From: Sphingomonas lycopersici
GTDB lineage: Bacteria > Pseudomonadota > Alphaproteobacteria > Sphingomonadales > Sphingomonadaceae
Assembly: GCF_026130605.1 (NCBI RefSeq)
Contig: NZ_JANFAU010000010.1
Coordinates: 62,001 to 126,000, forward strand
Direction of reading: 5' to 3'
Length of the DNA stretch: 64,000 nucleotides
Of the stretch, positions 24,978 to 33,119 are shown piece after piece. Position 1 is the stretch's first letter, and every line of letters begins with the position of its first letter. The position numbers were made by a program, and so were the translations under genes. Below the pieces are notes generated by a model. The model had not been told where the DNA came from, ran no database searches, and saw only the letters and a list, made by a program, of their open reading frames with translations.

Positions 24978-26563
24978 CCTTCAACTTCGGCGACATGATC
25001 GAGGCGATCGAGCGTAAAATCCCCGCCGACCGCGTCGCACTGGCGCATGGCGACGAGACGGTCGACTGGGGCGAATTGCGGCGGCGATCGAACAACCTCG
25101 CGCGCGCACTGATCGAGCGCGGGCTGCAGCCCAACGAGCGGGTCGCCTTCTATGCCTATAACAGCGCGGACTATCTCGTCGCGCTGATGGCCTGCTGGAA
25201 GGCGCGCGGCGCGCATGTCAACGTCAACTATCGCTATGTCGCCGACGAACTCGCTTATATCCTCGGCGACAGCGACGCGACCGTATTGTTCTACGATGCG
25301 CGGCTGCGCGATGCGGTCGCCGCAGTGGTCGATCGCTGCCCGCTGGTGCGGACCTGGGTGGAATTGGGCGGGGAGGCTTCGCCGGCTTTCGCAGAACCGC
25401 TCGCGCGGCTGACCGCGGGCGACGGCACCGCGCTCGATATCGCGCGCAGCCCCGACGATCGTTTCTTCATCTATACCGGCGGCACCACCGGGATGCCCAA
25501 GGGCGTGGTGTGGGCGCACGCCGATCTCAACGCGATCGGGCTCGCGGCGGCGGCGGCGCAGGGGCTGCCTGTGCCGCAAAGCGTCGAGCAGGCGGCCGAT
25601 TTCGCCGCGGCCAATCCCGATTATCCGCGCACGGTCGTCGGCCCGCCGATCATGCACGGCACCGGGCTGCTCTCGGCCTATGGCGCCTTGCTCGGCGGCG
25701 GGCTCGCGGTGACGTTGCCGGGCCGCAGCTTCAATGCCGAAGAGGCGCTGAGCGCGATCGACCGCTGGCGCGCCAACCGGCTGGTAGTGGTGGGCGATGC
25801 CTTTGCGCGGCCGATCCTCGATGCGCTCGATGCGCAGCCGGGGCGGTGGGACGTCTCGTCGATGCGGGTCGTCATCTCGTCGGGTGTGATGTGGACGCAA
25901 AGCGTCAAGGACGGGCTGATCCGCCACATGCCCGATGCAATGTGCCAGGATAATTTCAGCTCGTCCGAGGCGATCGGCATGGGGGTGTCGATCACTACGC
26001 GCGACGGGACGGTCGAGACCGCGAAGTTCATGGTCGGCCCGCGCTGTCGCGTGCTCGACGAGCAGGATCGCGACGTGGCGCCGGGATCGGGGGTGCGCGG
26101 CGTCGTCGCGCTCGCGCCGCCCAACCCGATCGAATATCACAAGGATCCCGCCAAGAGCGCGCGCACCTTCCGCGTCATCGACGGGGTGCGTTATTCGATC
26201 CCCGGCGATTTCGCCGAAGTCGCGGCGGACGGTACGCTGGTGCTGCTCGGGCGCGGCTCGGCCTGCATCAATTCGGCGGGCGAGAAAATCTTCCCCGAGG
26301 AGGTGGAGGAAGCGCTCAAGCTCTGCCCGGCGGTACGCGACGCTCTGGTCTTCGCGATGCCCGATCCGAAATGGGGGCAGGCGGTTGCGGCGGTGGTGCA
26401 TGTTGCGGCGGATTACGACGAGGCGGCGGCGCGCGACGATCTGCGCGCGCGGCTCGCCGGGTTCAAACAGCCCAAATTGCTCGTCGCGACCGAACAGTCG
26501 CTCCGCGCGCCCAACGGCAAGGCGGACTACGCCAAGGCGAAGGCGCTGGCGGGGGTGGGTTAA
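24974..26563 (+). CDS. Acyl-CoA synthetase (AMP-forming), second of pair
   Basis: A 529-residue AMP-forming ligase, translationally coupled to the first. The P-loop is IYTGGTTGMPKGV (about residues 163-175). Other landmarks are QDNFSSSEAIGMG at about 319-331 and RGSACINSAGEKIFPEEVEEAL, and the catalytic lysine is in RAPNGKADY near the end. The hinge lacks the usual Arg-Asp-Lys order (GRGSACINSAGEK), as in FadD19-like ligases of steroid side-chain degraders, which it resembles in my reading. It is clearly not a duplicate of its partner. Confidence 0.91.
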   Translation: MTFNFGDMIEAIERKIPADRVALAHGDETVDWGELRRRSNNLARALIERGLQPNERVAFYAYNSADYLVALMACWKARGAHVNVNYRYVADELAYILGDSDATVLFYDARLRDAVAAVVDRCPLVRTWVELGGEASPAFAEPLARLTAGDGTALDIARSPDDRFFIYTGGTTGMPKGVVWAHADLNAIGLAAAAAQGLPVPQSVEQAADFAAANPDYPRTVVGPPIMHGTGLLSAYGALLGGGLAVTLPGRSFNAEEALSAIDRWRANRLVVVGDAFARPILDALDAQPGRWDVSSMRVVISSGVMWTQSVKDGLIRHMPDAMCQDNFSSSEAIGMGVSITTRDGTVETAKFMVGPRCRVLDEQDRDVAPGSGVRGVVALAPPNPIEYHKDPAKSARTFRVIDGVRYSIPGDFAEVAADGTLVLLGRGSACINSAGEKIFPEEVEEALKLCPAVRDALVFAMPDPKWGQAVAAVVHVAADYDEAAARDDLRARLAGFKQPKLLVATEQSLRAPNGKADYAKAKALAGVG

Positions 26564-26583
26564 GCAACCGGCAGGAGGAAAAT

Positions 26584-26671
26584 GTGCTCCCGCGAGGGCC
26601 CCCATCAAAATAGTATTTTGATGGGACCCACGGCGGGAGCCCAGTCTGGGTCCCCGCCTTCGCGGGGTCAC
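26584..26671. repeat. Intergenic repeat with nested perfect palindrome, copy 2
   Basis: The outer sequence GTGCTCCCGCGAGGGC ends with GCGGGAGCCCAGTCTGGG and a second hairpin. The inner palindrome at 26601-26625 has arms CCCATCAAAATA and TATTTTGATGGG around a single G. Compared with copy 1 both arms changed together (G-C pair there, A-T pair here). It lies between the convergent ends of the second ligase and the TauD-like gene. Confidence 0.8.
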
Positions 26672-26683
26672 AGTTGCGGAGCG

Positions 26684-27517
26684 TCACTCCAGCGGCTCAC
26701 CCGAAAGCGTGATGCGGTGCATCAGCCGGCGGTGGCCGTGATAATCGTTCATCGCATAATGCCAGGTCGAGCGGTTGTCCCAGATCGCCACCGATCCCGG
26801 TGCCCATTGCAGCCGGCATTGGAATTCGGGGCGTTTGCCGACCTCGAACAGATAGGTCAGCAGCGGCAGGCTTTCCTCGCGCGTCCAGCCTTCGAAATGC
26901 AGCGTGAAGCCCGGATTGACATAGAGCAGTTCGCGCCCGGTCTGCGGGTGGCGCAACGCGACGGGATGGACGGCGCGGGTGCGGATATCATGCCCCTTGA
27001 GGTCCGCTGCCTGATCGGTCTGCGCGTAGATACCGTTGGTGCTGTAGATATGGTCGGCCGAATGCACCGCGCGCAACCCGCGTAGGGTTTGCTTGAGTCC
27101 GTCGGACAAAGAGTCAAACGCCGCGCCCATGCTGGCGAATAAGGTGTCGCCGCCGGTCGGCGGGGTTTCGCGCGCGATCAGGATCGATCCCATCGCCGGC
27201 ACCTGATCATAGCTGTGATCGGTATGCCAGCCGCCGCCGATATTGGTGGTCTGCGTTTCCGATTTGCGCACCTCGGCGATTTCCGGGTGGCCGCCGTTGG
27301 CGGGGAAATATTTGTTGACGTCGATCCCGCCCCAGCGTCGCGCCAGTGCGATATGCTGTTCGGGGCTCAATTGCTGATCGCGGACGAACAGGACGCCGTG
27401 ATCGGCCACCGCGCGCCGCAGCGTGTCGAACCCGGCGTCGTCAATCGCGTTGAGGTCGATATCGAGCGCCTCGACCCCGACATGGTCGGCGATCGGGCGG
27501 AAATTGACGTTGGCCAC
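26684..27517 (-). CDS. TauD/TfdA-family 2-oxoglutarate dioxygenase
   Basis: A 277-residue non-haem iron enzyme that hydroxylates a small organic acid with 2-oxoglutarate and oxygen. Iron ligands are the HTD of GGGWHTDHSY and the distal His in STWHYAMNDY; the 2-oxoglutarate arginine is in LMHRITLSG. The start is GTG at 27517, chosen because AGGAGAGG stands eight bases upstream and the protein aligns from MANVNFRPIADHVG. TauD releases sulphite from taurine and TfdA cleaves 2,4-D; the substrate here is unknown. It is divergent from a Crp/Fnr regulator, with an operator-like palindrome between them. Confidence 0.9.
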   Translation of the reverse strand: MANVNFRPIADHVGVEALDIDLNAIDDAGFDTLRRAVADHGVLFVRDQQLSPEQHIALARRWGGIDVNKYFPANGGHPEIAEVRKSETQTTNIGGGWHTDHSYDQVPAMGSILIARETPPTGGDTLFASMGAAFDSLSDGLKQTLRGLRAVHSADHIYSTNGIYAQTDQAADLKGHDIRTRAVHPVALRHPQTGRELLYVNPGFTLHFEGWTREESLPLLTYLFEVGKRPEFQCRLQWAPGSVAIWDNRSTWHYAMNDYHGHRRLMHRITLSGEPLE

Positions 27518-27571
27518 GGAGCCTCTCCTGCTTCTTTGCTGGGCGCATCCTACCGCAGTGATTTTGCGGAA

Positions 27572-27591
27572 AATGTCACCTAGGTTACATT
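27572..27591. promoter_or_regulatory. Crp/Fnr-type operator between the dioxygenase and regulator genes
   Basis: AATGTCACCTAGGTTACATT is a 20-base dyad with 9 of 10 arm positions matched. It is centred 64 bases before the TauD-like GTG and ends six bases before the regulator ATG. Binding by the adjacent regulator would activate one gene and repress its own, by inference. Confidence 0.55.
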
Positions 27592-27597
27592 CGTCCG

Positions 27598-28248
27598 ATG
27601 GATATCGAGGCGCTGGCGCTACGGAGCATCTGGTTCGCGCACCTTCCAGCACCGTTGCGCGCGGCGCTGTTGCATGCTGGTCGCGTCGCCCGGCTCGATG
27701 CCGGGCAAAGGGTTTTCGGCGAAGGCGACGCGGAGACCGGGGTGCTGCTCGTGCTGGAGGGCGCGCTCAGGATCGAGGCGTCGGTAGGGGCGGAACGCGA
27801 CGTGTTGCTCAACCTCGCCCCCGCGGGCGCCGCCTTCGGCCAGTCGCGCCGCGGCGGGGGTGGCCCGCGACTGGTGACCGCGCGCGCCGCCTCCGCCGCA
27901 ACCGTGCTGCTGATTCCTGACGCGGCGCTGCAACGGATCGCCGAGGTGCATCCGGCGCTGTGGCGTGCGGTGAGCGAACTCGTCTACGGCCAGCTCGACA
28001 CGATCGTGCACCTCGCCGCGCAATTGCTCGCGCTCGGGCCGCGCGGACGGATCGCGGCGCGGCTGCTGACCTTTGCGGCAGGGGGCGAGGTCGCGCTCAG
28101 CCAGAGCGATCTTGCGGAAATGTGCGGGCTGTCGCGCAAGGCGACCAACGCGCATCTCGCGGCACTGGAACGCGCGGGCGCGATCGCGCGCGGCTATGGC
28201 CGGATCGCGATCATCGATGCGGGGGCATTGCGGCGGTTGGCGGCATAG
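27598..28248 (+). CDS. Crp/Fnr-family transcriptional regulator
   Basis: A 216-residue regulator. The N-terminal cyclic-nucleotide-binding-like beta-barrel has GQRVFGEGDAETGVLLVLEGALRIE at residues 36-60. It lacks Fnr-type N-terminal cysteines and a clear cAMP phosphate-binding Arg-Ser pair. The dimer helix and the C-terminal winged helix (LSQSDLAEMCGLSRKATNAHLAALERAG at about 161-188) are intact. The ligand is unknown. The ATG has no ribosome site and follows the palindrome by six bases, so the message may be leaderless. It is divergent from, and probably controls, the TauD-like gene. Confidence 0.88.
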   Translation: MDIEALALRSIWFAHLPAPLRAALLHAGRVARLDAGQRVFGEGDAETGVLLVLEGALRIEASVGAERDVLLNLAPAGAAFGQSRRGGGGPRLVTARAASAATVLLIPDAALQRIAEVHPALWRAVSELVYGQLDTIVHLAAQLLALGPRGRIAARLLTFAAGGEVALSQSDLAEMCGLSRKATNAHLAALERAGAIARGYGRIAIIDAGALRRLAA

Positions 28249-28273
28249 GGGGCATCGATCGGGCAACATTGGA

Positions 28274-28296
28274 GATATACATCTCTCATGTATATC
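28274..28296. promoter_or_regulatory. Inverted repeat before the antitoxin gene
   Basis: GATATACAT and ATGTATATC are perfect 9-base arms around CTCTC. AT-rich ATATAC/GTATAT dyads are typical operators for AbrB-fold antitoxins. It ends ten bases before the antitoxin ATG chosen here. Autorepression is inferred. Confidence 0.55.
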
Positions 28297-28305
28297 CACG
28301 GGAGA

Positions 28306-28545
28306 ATGGGCAAGCAGGTCACGCGCTGGGGCAATAGTCTCGCCATCCGGTTGCCTGCGGCAGTCGTCGAGGCGCTGGCGCTCAAAGAGGGCGATGACAT
28401 CGAAGTGCGTATCTCGGGCGAGCGTACATTTACAATCGATCGTGATCAGAAGCGCCTTGCCGCGTTGGAGAATATTCGTCGATTGCGCCGGCCGCCTCCG
28501 GCGGGCTGGAGTTTTGATCGCGAAGAGGCGAGCGAGCGTCGATAG
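28306..28545 (+). CDS. AbrB/MazE-fold antitoxin
   Basis: A 79-residue antitoxin with the swapped-hairpin DNA-binding motif KQVTRWGNSLAIRLPAAVVEAL at residues 3-24. Then come KEGDDIEVRI and a charged C-terminal tail (PPPAGWSFDREEAS) that would wrap the toxin. It neutralises the PIN toxin and represses its own operon. The ATG at 28306 is chosen because homologues start two or three residues before the KQVT motif; the ATG at 28288 would lie inside the inverted repeat. Its TAG stop overlaps the GTG start of the toxin by one base. The surrounding DNA is lower in GC than the window, suggesting later acquisition. Confidence 0.85.
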   Translation: MGKQVTRWGNSLAIRLPAAVVEALALKEGDDIEVRISGERTFTIDRDQKRLAALENIRRLRRPPPAGWSFDREEASERR

Positions 28546-28960
28546 TGGCGAGGATATTTCTGGATACCAATGTCGTCGTCTACGCGTTCACCACCGACCC
28601 TCGTGCCGCGGTGGCTGAAAAGCTGCTTGCCGACGGGATTGAGCTGAGCGCCCAGGTTTTGAACGAATTCGCAAATGTCGCGCGACGCAAACTCGGATTC
28701 GATTGGAGCCAGATAGAGCAGGCGCTAAGTGCGATCGGCGCGCACGAAAAATACATACGATCGATTTGGAAACTCATTCGTTGGCGCTCGAACTCGTACG
28801 GCGCTACGATTTCTCATTCTATGACGCGTTGATCGTTTCCGCTGCGCTCAAGGCGCGTTGCGACATACTTTATTCCGAATATTTGCAGGATGGGCTCGCG
28901 GTCGACGGCCGGTTGCGGATCGTCAACCCTTTTGAGAGGCTTGCGCCGAAATCCGGATAG
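28545..28960 (+). pseudogene. PIN-domain toxin (VapC-like), frameshifted
   Basis: The first reading frame gives MARIFLDTNVVVYAFT and NEFANVARRKLGF, the PIN ribonuclease acidic positions Asp7 and a Glu in the second block. The rest of the domain continues in another frame as KIHTIDLETHSLALELVRRY, then FSFYDALIVSAAL (third acidic site) and DILYSEYLQDG. The frame changes at a run of five A at 28747-28751; one more A would restore a single protein of about 138 residues. As written the product stops in the wrong frame at about residue 95 and would be inactive. Sequencing error or frameshifting on the A-run are the alternatives. Confidence 0.82.
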
Positions 28961-28972
28961 CCCGAAAATTGC

Positions 28973-29206
28973 TCAGGCCAGCGCCGCCATATAATGCGCG
29001 CACTGCCGGCGGCGTTCCTGACCCTGCAGCGTCAGCACGATATGCCCGAGCTGGCGGCGCACGAGGCCCTGATCGGTGAGCGCGTCGATTGTCGGCTGGG
29101 GTTGTTCGCGGGGGAGAATCAATATCGTGCCGGCGCGACGCGCCGACCACAGGATGCGTTCAATCTCTTCCGGCAGCAGAGGTGTGCCGGCACCATGCTT
29201 CGTCAT
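28973..29206 (-). CDS. Hypothetical protein (77 aa)
   Basis: A 77-residue soluble protein with helix-rich composition: PLLPEEIERILWSARRAGTILILP, then PTIDALTDQGLVRRQLGHIVLTLQGQERRR. The last block resembles the wing of small winged-helix proteins (a recognition helix followed by LVRRQxGHIVLTxxG), so DNA binding is possible. I do not recognise a named family. It lies between the broken toxin and acs, in a stretch of somewhat lower GC, and may belong to the same imported segment. Confidence 0.55.
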   Translation of the reverse strand: MTKHGAGTPLLPEEIERILWSARRAGTILILPREQPQPTIDALTDQGLVRRQLGHIVLTLQGQERRRQCAHYMAALA

Positions 29207-29280
29207 TGCGACCCCCCCGACCCGGGATGGCGACGGCGCCCCTTAATGTGCCGCGCGCCGATATCCGGTCCGATTTGAAT

Positions 29281-29311
29281 CGATTCGTCAAGTAAAGGTT
29301 TGTACGAATCG
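29281..29311. repeat. Inverted repeat CGATTCGT/ACGAATCG
   Basis: Eight-base arms at 29281-29288 and 29304-29311 enclose a 15-base loop. It lies downstream of acs and upstream of the 77-residue minus-strand gene, so it could be a weak terminator for acs or an operator for that gene. The evidence cannot separate these. Confidence 0.35.
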
Positions 29312-29345
29312 GGTTACCGAATGATGAATCGAGAGATTCCAGGGT

Positions 29346-31283
29346 TTAGCTGACTCTATTCGTCACGAGATCGTCAACGACCGAAGGGTCGGCGAGCGTC
29401 GATGTGTCGCCGAGACTCGAGACATCGCCTTCGGCGATCTTGCGCAGGATTCGGCGCATGATCTTGCCCGACCGAGTCTTGGGCAGCCCGGGGGCGAATT
29501 GAATCGCATCGGGCGTGGCGATCGGGCCGATTTCCTTGCGCACCCATTGTTTGAGCGCAGTGTTGAGCTCGGCTGATGCAGTCTCGCCCGCATTCAGGGT
29601 AACATAGGCATAGATGCCCTGGCCTTTGACATCATGCGGCATCCCCACCACCGCAGCTTCCGCCACTTTGGGATGCAATACCAGCGCGCTTTCGACTTCC
29701 GCAGTACCCATGCGGTGCCCTGAAACATTGATCACGTCATCGACGCGGCCCGTGATCCAATAATACCCATCCTCGTCACGACGGCAGCCGTCGCCGGTGA
29801 AATATTTGCCGCGATAGGTGGTGAAATAGGTCTGGAAGAACCGGGCGTGATCGTTCCACACGGTGCGCATCTGCCCCGGCCAGCTCGCGGTGATGCACAG
29901 ATTGCCGCTCACCGCGCCTTCCAGCACCTGGCCGTTTTCGTCGACTAGCTGCGGCTGGATGCCGGGAAGCGGGAGCGTCGCCGATCCGGGCTTGAGGTCG
30001 GTCGCGCCGGGCAGCGGGGCGATCAGCGCGCCACCGGTCTCGGTTTGCCACCAGGTGTCGACGATCGGCGAACGGCCCTCGCCGACCACGTCGTGATACC
30101 AGCGCCACGCCTCCGGGTTGATCGGCTCGCCGACCGTGCCGAGCAGCCGCAGCGAGGTGCGGCTGGTGCGGCGGACGAAGTCGTCGCCGTCCTTCATCAG
30201 CGCGCGCAGCGCGGTGGGGGCGGTGAACACGGTGTGGACCTGATGGCGATCGACCACCTGCCAGATGCGGCTCGCGTCGGGCCAGTTGGGCAGCCCTTCG
30301 TACATCAAGGTCGTCGCGCCGTTCGCCAGCGGGCCGTAGACGATATAGGTATGCCCGGTGACCCAGCCGATATCGGCGGCGCACCAGAAGACGTTGCCCG
30401 GGCGGTAATCGAAGACGAGATCGTGGGTGAAGCTGGCCCACAAGAGATAGCCGCCGGTGGTGTGGAGCACGCCCTTGGGCTGCCCGGTCGATCCCGAGGT
30501 GTAGAGGATGAACAGCGGGTCCTCGGCATTCATCGGCTCGACCGGGCAATCGGCCGACACCCCCGCCGCCGCCTCGTGATACCAGATGTCGCGCGCGCCC
30601 ATCGTGATGTCGCCGCCGGTCGATTTGACGACGATGACCTTTTCGAGGCTCGGCGCGCGTGCCGCGGCTTCGTCGACATTGGCCTTGAGCGCGACGCGGC
30701 GGCCGCCGCGGCGGCCTTCGTCGGCGGTGATGACGATCTTCGAATCACAATCGGCGATGCGCCCCGCCAGCGCATCGGGCGAGAAGCCGCCGAACACCAC
30801 CGAATGGATCGCCCCGATCCGCGCGCAGGCGAGCACCGCAAAGGCCGCCTCGGGGATCATCGGCAGATAAACGGTGACGCGATCGCCCTTCTTCACCCCT
30901 TGCGCCTTGAGCACATTGGCGAAGCGGCACACCTCGGCGTGAAGCTCGCGATAGGTGAAGCGCTTGGGCGCCGCGGCGGGATCGTCGGGCTCCCAGATGA
31001 TTGCGGTCTGGTCGCCGCGCGTCGCGAGGTGGCGGTCGAGGCAATTGGCGGCGACATTGAGCACGCCATCCTTGAACCATTGGATGCGGAAATCGCCCTC
31101 GTCGAACGACCAATCGCCGGCGGCGGTCGGCGCCTTCATCCAATCGAGTCGCTTCGCCTGCTCCAGCCAGAAAGCGTCCGAATCGGTCACGCTCGCGCGA
31201 TACATCGCGTCATATTGCGCGCGGTTTACCTTGGCGGCCTCGGCCCAGGCGGCGGGGACGGGGTAAAGCTCCTGATCGGACAT
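29346..31283 (-). CDS. acs: Acetyl-coenzyme A synthetase
   Basis: A 645-residue cytosolic enzyme that makes acetyl-CoA from acetate, ATP and CoA. It has the N-terminal acetate-CoA ligase block (WFKDGVLNVAANCLDRH), the P-loop YTSGSTGQPKGVLHTTGGYL, ADIGWVTGHTYIVYGPL and the WWQTETGG active-site block. The C-terminal PKTRSGKIMRR carries Lys607, the residue acetylated in the family for control. Length is typical of Acs (about 650). It may use propionate as a minor substrate, which would feed the methylmalonyl-CoA genes 3 kb away. Identification is firm. Confidence 0.96.
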   Translation of the reverse strand: MSDQELYPVPAAWAEAAKVNRAQYDAMYRASVTDSDAFWLEQAKRLDWMKAPTAAGDWSFDEGDFRIQWFKDGVLNVAANCLDRHLATRGDQTAIIWEPDDPAAAPKRFTYRELHAEVCRFANVLKAQGVKKGDRVTVYLPMIPEAAFAVLACARIGAIHSVVFGGFSPDALAGRIADCDSKIVITADEGRRGGRRVALKANVDEAAARAPSLEKVIVVKSTGGDITMGARDIWYHEAAAGVSADCPVEPMNAEDPLFILYTSGSTGQPKGVLHTTGGYLLWASFTHDLVFDYRPGNVFWCAADIGWVTGHTYIVYGPLANGATTLMYEGLPNWPDASRIWQVVDRHQVHTVFTAPTALRALMKDGDDFVRRTSRTSLRLLGTVGEPINPEAWRWYHDVVGEGRSPIVDTWWQTETGGALIAPLPGATDLKPGSATLPLPGIQPQLVDENGQVLEGAVSGNLCITASWPGQMRTVWNDHARFFQTYFTTYRGKYFTGDGCRRDEDGYYWITGRVDDVINVSGHRMGTAEVESALVLHPKVAEAAVVGMPHDVKGQGIYAYVTLNAGETASAELNTALKQWVRKEIGPIATPDAIQFAPGLPKTRSGKIMRRILRKIAEGDVSSLGDTSTLADPSVVDDLVTNRVS

Positions 31284-31392
31284 GCCACTCTCCTCTTCGC
31301 GCGCCCGTTAACCGACGCGGCGGCCGGGGACAACTTGGCAGGAGATCGGTTTCGCCCTAAAACCCTTTGTGTTTCGACAGAGGGGGATGGCC

Positions 31393-32409
31393 ATGAGCGG
31401 CACCGTGCTCGTCACCGGAGGCAGCGGCTATATCGCCGGCTTCCTGATCCGCCAGCTCGTCGAGCGCGGCTGGACCGTCAACACCACGATCCGCAATCTC
31501 GCAAAGGAAGCGCAGGTCCGCGCGACCTTGGGCGTTGCCCCGGAGAAATTGCGCTTCTTCGCCGCCGACCTGGAGCAGGATGCGGGCTGGGCGGAGGCGA
31601 TGGCGGGGTGCAGCCATGTCGCGCATGTCGCCTCGCCCTTTCCGGCGGGCGCGGTGAGCGACGACGTGCTGATCCCGCCCGCGCGCGACGGCGCGTTGCG
31701 CGCGTTGCGTTTCGCCAAGGCGGCGGGGGTGAAGCGGTTCGTGCTTACCTCCTCGGTGGCGGCAATCGCTTACGGCCACCCGCCGGCCAACGGCGCCGCC
31801 TTCACCGAACGAGACTGGACCGACATCAACGCGCCGGGGGTCGGGGCCTATATCAAGTCGAAGACCGTCGCCGAGCGCGCCGCGCGCGACTGGATGGCGG
31901 AACATGGCGCGGGGATGGAATTCTGCTCGGTCAACCCCAGCGCAGTGCTCGGGCCGGTGCTGAGCGACGATTATTCGACCTCGATCCAGTTCGTCCAGCG
32001 GCTGCTCGACGGCTCGGTCCCGGGGTTTCCGCGGATCGGCTTCGCGGTGGTCGACGTGCGCGATCTCGCCGACCTGCATGTCCGCGCGCTCGAGACGCCG
32101 GGGCTCGACGGCGAGCGTTTCATCGGCGGCGGGCGGTTCATGCAGATGGAAGAGGTGGGGGCGGTGCTGCGCGCGCGGCTCGGCGACAAGGCGCGCAAGG
32201 TGCCCAAACGCCGCGTCCCCGATTTCGTCCTGCGGCTGATGGCGCTGTTCGACGGCAGCATTCGCCAGGTGGTGGGCGAGCTCGGCCGGGTCCGTGCGAT
32301 CGATCCCGGGCACACCGCGCAAGTGCTCGGCTGGCGCACGCGCGACGAGGAACAGTCGATCGTCGATACCGCGGAGAGCTTGATCGAGCGCGGGATCGTC
32401 AAGGTCTGA
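31393..32409 (+). CDS. NAD(P)-dependent extended SDR (dihydroflavonol/cinnamoyl-CoA reductase-like)
   Basis: A 338-residue Rossmann-fold reductase. The cofactor loop TGGSGYIAG is at residues 8-16. The family DLEQDAGW and HVASPFPAG blocks follow, then the catalytic SSVAAIAYG, with Tyr and Lys in AYIKSKTVAER (YxxxK). The C-terminal part fits reductases that act on aldehydes or ketones. The ATG at 31393 was chosen because AGGGGG stands about seven bases upstream; an ATG six bases earlier would leave no spacing. It is divergent from acs with 109 bases between starts. The substrate is unknown. Confidence 0.88.
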   Translation: MSGTVLVTGGSGYIAGFLIRQLVERGWTVNTTIRNLAKEAQVRATLGVAPEKLRFFAADLEQDAGWAEAMAGCSHVAHVASPFPAGAVSDDVLIPPARDGALRALRFAKAAGVKRFVLTSSVAAIAYGHPPANGAAFTERDWTDINAPGVGAYIKSKTVAERAARDWMAEHGAGMEFCSVNPSAVLGPVLSDDYSTSIQFVQRLLDGSVPGFPRIGFAVVDVRDLADLHVRALETPGLDGERFIGGGRFMQMEEVGAVLRARLGDKARKVPKRRVPDFVLRLMALFDGSIRQVVGELGRVRAIDPGHTAQVLGWRTRDEEQSIVDTAESLIERGIVKV

Positions 32410-32470
32410 GGGTCCTTGCCGATACGGCCTTGGTAGATTATTTTCGAGATATGGTAGAACGGCGTTCGCG

Positions 32471-32719
32471 ATGCATTTGAACATCAAGGATCCGGAGGCG
32501 CATCGGCTTGCGCAAGCGATCTCCCGCGCGACGGGTGAATCGATGACGCGCGTCGTCACCGAGGCGTTGCGCAGTCGCTACAACGAGATCGAGCGGCGCG
32601 AGCGACGTGCGAGCCTCGATGAACTGCGCGCGATCGCGGCGCGATCGGCGGCGCTCGTCCGCGGCAAATACGAGGCGCACGGCGACCTGCTCTACGACGA
32701 TGCCGGCCTGCCCAAGTGA
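32471..32719 (+). CDS. vapB: VapB-type antitoxin
   Basis: An 82-residue antitoxin of the Rv0623/PSK family. The N-terminal DNA-binding strand MHLNIKDPEAHRLAQAIS is followed by ATGESMTRVVTEALRSRY, and the acidic C-terminal tail (GDLLYDDAGLPK) should block the toxin. The tail's LLYDDxGLPK is the known signature of this group. The 3' end overlaps the toxin start by four bases (GTGA), so they are made in step. It probably binds the AT-rich region just before its ATG, where TGGTAGA occurs twice. Confidence 0.92.
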   Translation: MHLNIKDPEAHRLAQAISRATGESMTRVVTEALRSRYNEIERRERRASLDELRAIAARSAALVRGKYEAHGDLLYDDAGLPK

Positions 32720-33108
32720 TCGTCGACACCTCGGCGCTCGTCGCGATACTCTACGGCGAGCCCGAGGCTGAACGCTTTCTCGCGCACCTTTATGATGCCG
32801 ATATCCGCCGGATCAGCGCAGCGAATTACGTCGAATTGTTCATCGTCCTCGAACGGCAATTCGGTCCGGCGATGGCGCGCGAGGCGGAAGCGCTGTTGAA
32901 AGCTGCCGAGATCGTTATCGAACCGGTGACCGCCGAGCAGGCGACACTCGCACGCCGGGCGTTCCTCGCCTTCGGCCGCGGCCGGCATAAGGCGGGCCTC
33001 AATTACGGAGATTGTTTTTCCTATGCGCTGGCACGCGCACTCGATGAGCCGTTGCTCTACAAGGGAGACGATTTCGGCCTGACCGACATCGGTGTTGCAG
33101 CGCGCTGA
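32716..33108 (+). CDS. vapC: VapC-type PIN ribonuclease toxin
   Basis: A 130-residue PIN-domain RNase that cleaves tRNA or rRNA when freed from VapB. The acidic centre is visible: Asp4 (MIVDTSALVAIL), Glu in NYVELFIVLE at residue 41, Asp99 in LNYGDCFSYALAR and Asp in KGDDFGLTD at 116-117. Unlike the toxin at 28545, the frame is intact over the usual length. The start codon is GTG, overlapping the antitoxin stop. It ends 12 bases before the 3' end of the ScfR-family regulator on the other strand. Confidence 0.93.
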   Translation: MIVDTSALVAILYGEPEAERFLAHLYDADIRRISAANYVELFIVLERQFGPAMAREAEALLKAAEIVIEPVTAEQATLARRAFLAFGRGRHKAGLNYGDCFSYALARALDEPLLYKGDDFGLTDIGVAAR

Positions 33109-33119
33109 CGCGCGTCGCT

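Noticed and set aside
28747..28751. Programmed -1 frameshift on the A-run to make an intact toxin
   Set aside because: The context lacks an X XXY YYZ heptamer with the right phase and no stimulatory hairpin was seen; kept as a broken gene with resequencing as test.
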